The notes below the pieces were generated by a model. The model worked only from the letters and a program-made list of their open reading frames with translations, made no database searches and had not been told where the DNA came from. From an uncultured Chitinophaga sp. (GTDB taxonomy: Bacteria > Bacteroidota > Bacteroidia > Chitinophagales > Chitinophagaceae), in assembly GCF_946479755.1 (NCBI RefSeq), contig NZ_CAMLHC010000001.1, positions 186,001-250,000 of the forward strand: 64,000 nucleotides of DNA, given 5' to 3'. The position numbers and the translations under genes were made by a program. Numbering within the stretch: position 1 is the stretch's first letter; the number at the start of each line of letters is the position of its first letter. Shown one piece after another: positions 55,601 through 62,200 of the stretch.

Positions 55601-56192
55601 GGTGAAAATCCGCGGCTATCGTATCGAGCTGGGAGAAATTGAAAGAGTGATAGAAAAAAGCGGAATGGTAAAACAGGTGGTGGTAATCACTAAAGCGGAC
55701 CAGTACCAGCAACTGCAACTGGTAGGGTATGTGGTAGGGCAGGAGCACTTCGACAAAGACGAACTGCTGGTATACCTGAAAACAAAACTCCCTGAATACA
55801 TGGTGCCTGTGCAATGGGTAACGCTGACGGAAATGCCGCTTTCCGCCAATGGAAAAATCAACCGGAAAGCGTTGCCGGATGCAGAGGTGGCCACGGCGTC
55901 AGCAGATTTGTACGTTGCCCCCACGAATGAGCTGGAAGAGAAACTGGCAGACATCTGCGCCAGGCTGCTGGAAATAAACCGGGTAAGCATATACGACAAC
56001 CTGTTTGAAATTGGGATGCACTCCCTGCTGATCATGCGTCTCGCCGCCACTGTTCATGAAGATTTCGGGCTGCAGGTATCTGTCCGGACCTTCTTCCAGC
56101 TGACGACCATCGCGGCATTGGCAAAATATATCGGCGTCAATACAACACCGGTGGCCGCTCCGACTGCCAAACAGAAAAAAATTATTCTATAA
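49608..56192 (+). CDS. Dimodular NRPS: TubC docking-C-A-PCP-C-A-PCP
   Basis: 2194 residues. The first 58 residues (FNLSEVVLILEQAQDLGIGL) form a TubC-type beta-hairpin docking domain for the C-terminus of the preceding synthase. C1 spans 83-525 (His215/216, HHIASDG). A1 spans 530-1040 with code DAIWMGGTFK (Val-like) but no methyltransferase, and its A8 motif reads KIHGHRIE instead of KIRGYRIE. PCP1 is at Ser1082. C2 spans 1137-1578 (His1267/1268). A2 spans 1588-2094 with code DIWELTADDK, the same as A2 of the first protein. PCP2 has Ser2139 in IGMHS. The protein ends KQKKIIL. It follows the first synthase by 34 nt. It looks like a duplicate of the last two modules of that protein minus the methyltransferase. 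It would add a Val-like residue and a second proposed Dap. Confidence 0.93.
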   Translation: MPGFNLSEVVLILEQAQDLGIGLSLDGDELLLKTAQQKPFAPSFLQTLKENKTQLVAYFKASAAAAATAPASEKIRAAERPAGSRIPLSFSQERLWFIDALEGSVQYHVPAILKLQGTVDTAALEHALRGIVGRHEILRMVISADEEGTWQQSMPGDNWRLDVIDGTGDAADMAARQARIAALIHQPFDLATDYMLRAHLITLRKEEAILVLTMHHIASDGWSSSVLVHELMEGYSAFTEKRDPVYTPLDIQYADYAVWQRKYLSGAVLEQKIDHWRQKLQDVTMAEIPADFERPATGTTHGAFVVFNIADTLAAALRQLAQQEGATLYMVLLAAFKVLVHRYSGQEDICVGGAVAGRTRTELEPLIGFFVNTLALRTDLGGNPSFQFLLQRVKNTLLDAFEYEDAPFEKIVEAVVKERDRNRNPLFQSVFVLQNVPPIPEWRIGDVVITEEPVIRNASLFDLTWIAEERGEGISIYLEYSTDLFRENTIRKLFSHYETLLAEIVKNPAQAIGQLEMLAAPERQQLLTDFNATAFPYPAEKTITALFDEQVAQTPDAIALAFGDTQLTYRALQAQSNKLAAYLQSKGVKAETMVPLCMERSAQLIVSILAILKAGGAYVPVDPAYPRDRIRFMLEDTRPVIILTESMQLPALREHAPDIEMVCVDQLLETLGEVPAPVTSTTAESLAYIIYTSGSTGQPKGVMVTHRNVTSLARGGNFVTLNATDVLLSTGSPSFDATTIEYWGMLLNGGQLVLCPEKHLLDNLLLKQEIRHRGVTKMWFTASWFNQLVDDDIAIFEGLKAVMVGGEKLSEEHIRKFKTAYPATAVINGYGPTENTTFSLTWHITAVEPGVNIPIGRPLGNRTAYVLSAEGQLLPTGVAGELYVGGDGVSRGYLNQPGLTAQKFIPDPFSSVPGARLYRTGDLASWLPDGTVAYLGRIDDQVKIHGHRIEPGEIESVLLQHPGIKQAVVLLQVKATGDKYLAGYIVPQRAFDKADLADYLKSRLPAYMVPAQLTILDKMPLTANGKADKKALRLLGDDSVETVAYTAPANETEQQLVTIWERFLQKQQISTNANFFELGGHSLLASRVVTAIRKALGVELSITRFFKYPTVAKLAAHLTDQEKEGAWPAIVAGNRPSRVPLAFSQERLWFLDQMNGTVAYHVPLVIRLKGTLEEAGLSLALQSIVNRHEALRTVIRQEHGVPYQQLLEAQGWELTTISGNKYNTPEALQTHLIALINAPFDLAADYMLRATLVRLSADEHILLITVHHIACDGWSVTIMVNEIAELYNAYIEKRPAALAPLPLQFADYAIWQRSLAENERLQKQLSYWEQQLNGVEVLQLPADFSRPAIQSTKGAVQRFVLDAALSEQLRQFSLQQDVTLFMTLLTAFKVLLYRYSGQEDICVGSSIAGRTQEEVTGLVGFFVNTLALRSDLSQHPTFLALLQQVKQTTLAAYDHQEVPFEKVVEVVNTDRDLSRTPLFQVLFELQNTPAVDQVQLGELMVTREDLPYNTAQFDLVVSMEEGPEGLTGFVEYGTDIFREATITQLMTHFSQLLATVLTLPDTRINQLPLLTVAERHQQLVTFNNTTVDFPHNSTFIDQLTLQVQRTPAAPALVMEDQVITYAALEERSNQLAHYLRDLGVNDTSLVPVCLDRSPEMVIAILGIMKAGGAYLPIDPGYPEDRVAYMLQDSKAQMVISRSADKQKPAQAATVRIISLDEEADVISGYPVTALTALPVPSQLAYVIYTSGSTGLPKGAMIEHAGMLNHLYAKVNDLRMNDATIVAFTAAFTFDISVWQMFSALLCGGYTIIYPTDTILQPLALMQAVEKDKVTILEVVPSYLSAILATVKDVSLPQLRYLLVTGETLPRQLVAEWFQHEAYGFIPVVNAYGPTEASDDITHHFMYETPEQSSVPLGKPIQNLHIYVLDASMQLCPIGVAGEICVSGVGVGRGYLNRPELTAEKFVKDPFREEDDVRMYRTGDLGKWLPDGTVVHLGRIDDQVKIRGYRIELGEIERVIEKSGMVKQVVVITKADQYQQLQLVGYVVGQEHFDKDELLVYLKTKLPEYMVPVQWVTLTEMPLSANGKINRKALPDAEVATASADLYVAPTNELEEKLADICARLLEINRVSIYDNLFEIGMHSLLIMRLAATVHEDFGLQVSVRTFFQLTTIAALAKYIGVNTTPVAAPTAKQKKIIL

Positions 56193-56215
56193 TCCTATTT
56201 TTTAAACCATTCACG

Positions 56216-59200
56216 ATGTTTGACTTTAATCTCAACGAAATAATTGATCTGTTAAACGAGGCGCACGATAGCGGAATAAAAGTTTCCTTCGAAGATGATA
56301 ACTTATTGGTAGAGGCGGATGAAGATAAAGAGATCGATGCCGGCTTTCTGGATAGATTGAGAAATAATAAACACTCCCTGATCGCCTATTTCAAAAAACA
56401 TAAGTCCGGTACGCAGGAAAAACACTTCTCCGGTAGCATCCGCGACGCCCGTAACAATGATGACGGCCCCATTCCATTATCTTTCAGCCAGGACCGCCTG
56501 TGGTTTATCCATCAGCTGGAAGGCAGCGTGCAATATCATATCCCAGCGGCGTTACGGCTGAAGGGGAAACTGGATGTTGCGGCGCTGAACTTTGCATTGC
56601 GCACTGTGGTAAACCGGCATGAAGTACTGCGCACCGTGATACACCAGGCAGACGGCAACGTTTGGCAGCGGGTGCTGGGGAAAGACCAATGGCAACTGGA
56701 TATCATCGACGGTACTTCCGGCTATGAAGATCCGGAAGTATTACAGGCGTATATGGACGAACTGGTACAGGTGCCGTTTGACCTGTTCCATGATCATATG
56801 CTGCGTGCTCATCTCATACAGCTGGCGCCGGAAGAATATCTGCTGGTGCTGGTAATGCACCACATCGCTTCCGATGGCTGGTCTACCGCCATCCTCGTAA
56901 ACGAGTTGAATGAGGCATACACCGCGGCAACCGCCAAGCGGGAGCCGGTGCTGGAACCGCTGGATGTTCAGTTTGCCGACTACGCCGTATGGCAGCGTAA
57001 ATACCTCGCCGGCGACATGTTGGACAAACAGCTTTCTTACTGGAAGAAACAGCTGGATGGCGCTTCGTTATTAAATCTCCCTACAGACTATGAGCGGCCG
57101 GCGGTGAAAAGTACCCGCGGCGCTTTGGTGACTTTTCATATTCCCCAGCAACTGACGGCCGCATTGGAAAAGCTGTCGCAGGAGCAGGGCGCTACCTTGT
57201 ACATGACGCTGCTGGCGGCCTTTAAAGTATTGCTGTACCGCTACAGCGGCCAGGAAGATATCAGCATCGGCGGCGTGGTGGCCGGCAGGATGCGGACAGA
57301 AATGGAGCGGCTGATCGGTTTCTTCGTCAATACACTAGTGTTGCGTACCCACCTGCACGGCAACCCGGATTTTATCACGTTGCTGCAGCAGGTGAAAAAT
57401 ACATTGCTCGATGCCTACGAACACCAGGAAGTGCCTTTTGAAAAAGTGGTGGAAGCGGTAATGGGTGAGCGGGACATCAGTAAGAACCCGCTGTTCCAGG
57501 TAGTTTTTGTATTGCAGAACGTGCCTCCGACAAAAGAGCTGAAGATGGGAGAGGTGGTGATGCAGGATGAAAAAATTATGCGCACCACGAGCCTCTTTGA
57601 CCTTTCCTGGTCAATGGAGCAGGGACCGGATGGTATCGACGTGGAAGTGGAATACTATACCGATATCTTCACCGAAGCGACTATTCAGCGCATGGTGGAG
57701 CATTTCCAGCTATTGCTGCAGGCAGCGGCGGACAATCCGGCGCAGGCTATCGGCACCCTGAATATGCTGAGTGAAGCAGAAAAAAATCAATTGCAGGTGT
57801 CGTTTAATGATACCGCAACCTTATACCCGTCCGCAGAAAGCGTGGTGTCCATCTTTGAAGGACAGGTGGCGTTTTCGCCAGCCGCGCCGGCTGTGACGTT
57901 CGGGAAGCGGACGCTTACCTACCGGGAACTGGATGAACAGGCCAACCAGGTAGCTAACTACCTGGCGGAGCAGGGCATTCAGCCGGGCAATACCATCGCC
58001 TTGCTGTCAAGGCGCGGGATAGAGATGATCGTCGCTATCTGGGGAATCCTGAAAAGTGGCAACGCCTACGCGCCTTTCCATACCGGTTACCCGGCAGACC
58101 GCCTGCATGGTATGATGGAAGACGCTGGCATTACCACCTTGCTGTACACCAGCAGGGAGTTGTTCGTTTCTTCCGGAATGTCAGCATTTACTACCGGACT
58201 GGACATTGCCGCAGCGCGCCACAGCGTGGTAACGCCGACGGGCATACGGACCGGCAGCGACGCCTGCATCAACGTCATGTATACTTCCGGTACGACCGGC
58301 CGTCCCAAAGGGATCGCCATCACCAATAAGAATATTATCAACCTGGCCTTTGACCGTGGCGCCACGGCGGTGCTGCCCGGTGACCGGCTGCTGCAATGTT
58401 CCAACTATGCGTTCGATGGTTCTACCTTCGATATCTACAGCGCGCTGCTCAACGGCGCCTGCCTCTGCATGGTGGAAGACGATGCGGCCATAGATGTGTT
58501 TGAATTATCCAGGATCATCGCCGCGGAGAAAATTACCATCGCCCTTTTCCCCACTGCCTTGTTCCACAACTTTATCGACAACCAGCCCCTGGGCCTGAAA
58601 CCCATGCGGAAAATTCTGTTTGGTGGTGAAAAGGCCTCCCTGCCGCATTTGGAGAAAGCGCTGGCGGTATTGGGGCAGGGAAAGCTCGTTAACATGTACG
58701 GCCCTACGGAGGTGACCGTAGCGGCTACCTGTTATGAAGTCAATGAGCTGACCGGCAAGCTGTCCGTTCCCATTGGTACGCCGATGGCCAACGCCCGTAT
58801 CCGTATCCTCGATGAAAACCGGCAGCTGGTACCGCTGGGCGTGAGCGGCGAAATCTATGTGGGGGGCGACGGTGTGTCCCTTGGCTATGTCAACAGGGAA
58901 GATCTGACCGCAGAAAAATATGTTACCCTAGAAGATGCCCCCGGCCGTTGGTACCGTACCGGCGATAAAGGCCGCTGGCTGCCGGATGGCACTATCGCCT
59001 ACGCCGGCAGGATCGATGACCAGGTGAAGATCCGCGGTTACCGCATCGAGCCCGGCGAAATAGAACGCGCGCTGAACAACCTGCCGGAGGTGGGCGACAG
59101 TTGCGTGGTGGTAAAACAACAGCATACCGGCGAAAAAAGACTGGTAAGCTATTTTGTCCCCGAACAGGAAACACTGCAACAGAAAGAGTATGAGCTGTCG

Positions 59201-62200
59201 CAGCTGCAGATCGCCAGCTGGCGCGCCTTGTACGATACCGCCTATAGTAAGACAGACGAGATAGAAGACCTCGATGAGGAGTTTAACATCACCGGCTGGA
59301 ACGACAGTTTCACCAGCGGTCCTATCCCGGCAGAAAACATGCAGCAATGGGTAGACGACATCACCCGCCTGATCATCGGCCTGCAACCGAAGCGGGTACT
59401 GGAAATAGGATCGGGTACCGGGTTGATCTATTACCCTATTGCCGATCACATAGAACGATATATCGGTACGGACTTCTCCCGGGTGTCTGTGGAACAGATC
59501 CTGCGCCGCATCGCCAAAGGCGAGCGCCGTTACCCCGATACGGAAATGAAACTCTGTGCCGCACACGAAATTATCCTGGATGAAAAAGAAGAGATCGACC
59601 TGGTGATCTTAAACTCTATCGTACAATATTTTCCGGGAGCCGCTTATATGACCGACGTGCTGGCGAAAGCCATCACGCTGTTGAAAGGGAAAGGCCGGAT
59701 CGTAGTGGGCGACGTCCGCGACCTGCGCCTGTTGCCTTCTTTCAAACGCCGGCTGCAGCTGGATAAACTGCATGACAAAACCAGTGTCCGGGAGTTTGAA
59801 TGGAGCGTGGATCAGGAAGTGCTGAAAGAAGAGGAGCTGTGTTTTTCGCCTGCTTATTTTTATCATCTGCAGACCCGTTTCCCGGAAATCACCAATGTGG
59901 AAATTGTATGGAAACAGGGCGATTACATCAATGAGTTGAGCCTTTACCGTTATACAGTCGTTCTGCATGTGGGCATTGAAAAGCCGGTGTTACAGCCCGA
60001 CTGGCAGCCATGGGACGCTATTGCAGATAAAAGCACTATCATTGACCAGATCACGAACCGTATCCCGGTGATCGCCTTGCAAGACGTGCCGGGGCATCGT
60101 GTATGGAGAGAGCGGATGCTGGACCATGCGCTGAAAAATAACCTTTGCAACAATGTAGGCGACCTGTCAGACTACATCGCTGCTCCGGACAAGGTGACCC
60201 ATACGGTGAATGAAATACTGGACGAAGCCGTGGCCGCCGGTTACAGCTTCCGTTTCTTGCTGGATGAAGATCCTTTGAAAGTAAACCTGCTGATAGAACG
60301 CGACCGCTTTGACGGCTTTGTGGAACAATCCTACAGCAACAGTATCAGTTTCGCCGATACCGTGAAAACCAACGTGCCGCTGTTCACCGATATTTGTGAA
60401 TCGCTGCAGAAAAATATCAAACAGCAGTTGCTGGACCGCCTGCCGGAATACATGGTGCCGGCGGATTTTGTGGCCTTGCAGAAATTACCGCTGACCGGCA
60501 ACGGTAAGGTAGACCGTAAGTTCCTGGCAGCCTGGGAAGATATTCAGCGGAAACGGCTGATCAACTACGTAGCTCCCACCAACGCCATAGAGCAACATCT
60601 GGCCGGTATCTGGCAGCATTTGCTGGGCGTGGAGCGTGTAGGCATTGAAGATAATTTCTTTGAATTGGGTGGTCACTCCCTGCTGGCGACTCGCGTGGTG
60701 GCCGCTGTCCGTAAAGACATGGATGTGGAGCTGACGGTGAAAGATTTCTTCATTTATCCAACGATCGCACTGCTGGCCGTGTATCTTCAGCAACAGGAGA
60801 AAGGGTCGCACCTGCCGCCGCTCATTGCCGGCCCAAGACCCGCTAATATTCCGCTGTCTTTCAGCCAGGAGCGTTTGTGGTTCATTGATCAGCTGCAGGG
60901 CACCGTGCCTTACCACATGCCGGTGATACTGCGGTTGCATGGCAACCTGGATGTACAGGGCCTGGAGTTTGCGCTCCGTAACATCGTGAACGGACATGAG
61001 GTATTGCGTACTGTCATTGCACCGAAAGACGGCGTTGCATGGCAGCACGTAATGGACAAAGACCAGTGGCAGCTGACCCAGGTGCCACAGTCGCCGGAAC
61101 TGGCTGATGAAGCTACCTTAAAACAATTGCTGAGCGGCCTGGCAGACATGCCGTTTGACCTGTGCCGCGACCATATGCTGAGAGCGCACCTGGTTACATT
61201 GTCGGCGCAGGAGCATCTGCTGCTGCTCACCATTCACCATATCGCCTGCGATGGCTGGTCTATCTCCATACTGGTAAAAGAGCTGGTGGAGCTGTACCGC
61301 GCCTATGCGGAGAAACGCGCTCCCATCCTGGAGAAGCCGGAAATACAGTACGCCGACTATGCCCTCTGGCAGCGTAACAGCTTCGACGGCGCCGTCCTCG
61401 ACGAAAAGATGAAGTATTGGAAGCAGCAGCTGAACAACGTGTTGCCATTGGACCTGCCAACAGACTATGCCCGTCCTGCGGTACAGCAGTTTAACGGCGC
61501 TATCAGCTGGTTCCATATTGATCAGCAGCTGACGGACCAGTTACAGCAGTTGTCCAGGGAACAGGGTGTTACGCTCTTTATGACCCTGCTTACCGCCTTT
61601 AAAGTATTGCTGCAGCGCTATAGTGGCCAGGATGATATTTGTGTAGGTTCACCGGTATCCGGCAGAACACAGCAGGAAACAGAAGGGCTGATCGGTTTCT
61701 TCCTGAACACCGTGGCGTTAAGAGCGGACCTCAGCGATAACCCTTCCTTCCTTTCCCTGTTGCAGCAGGTGAAAAGTACAACGCTGGATGCCTATGAACA
61801 CCAGCAGGTGCCGTTTGAGAAAATTGTGGAAGAAGTGGTGAAGGACCGCGATATGAGCCGCAGCCCGTTGTACCAGGCGATGTTCGTGTTACAGAACACG
61901 CCGCCTGTGCCGGAACTGTTGCTGGGTGATCTGCACCTGGCCTATGAAGAGGTGCCGCATAAAACCACTTTGTGCGATATCACCATGTCCCTGGAAGAAC
62001 AGCCCGATGGTATCCGTGGTTACGCTGAGTATTGCACCGATTTGTTTAGTGCCGGACGGATCAAACAGATGATGAAACATTTCGAGCAGCTGTTGCGCGC
62101 TATAGTTGCGGCACCGGCCAGCGAGATCAACACACTGCGTATCACCACGCCGGCGGAAGAAGAGCAGCTGCTGAGCGCCTTCAACAGCCGGATAGCGGAC

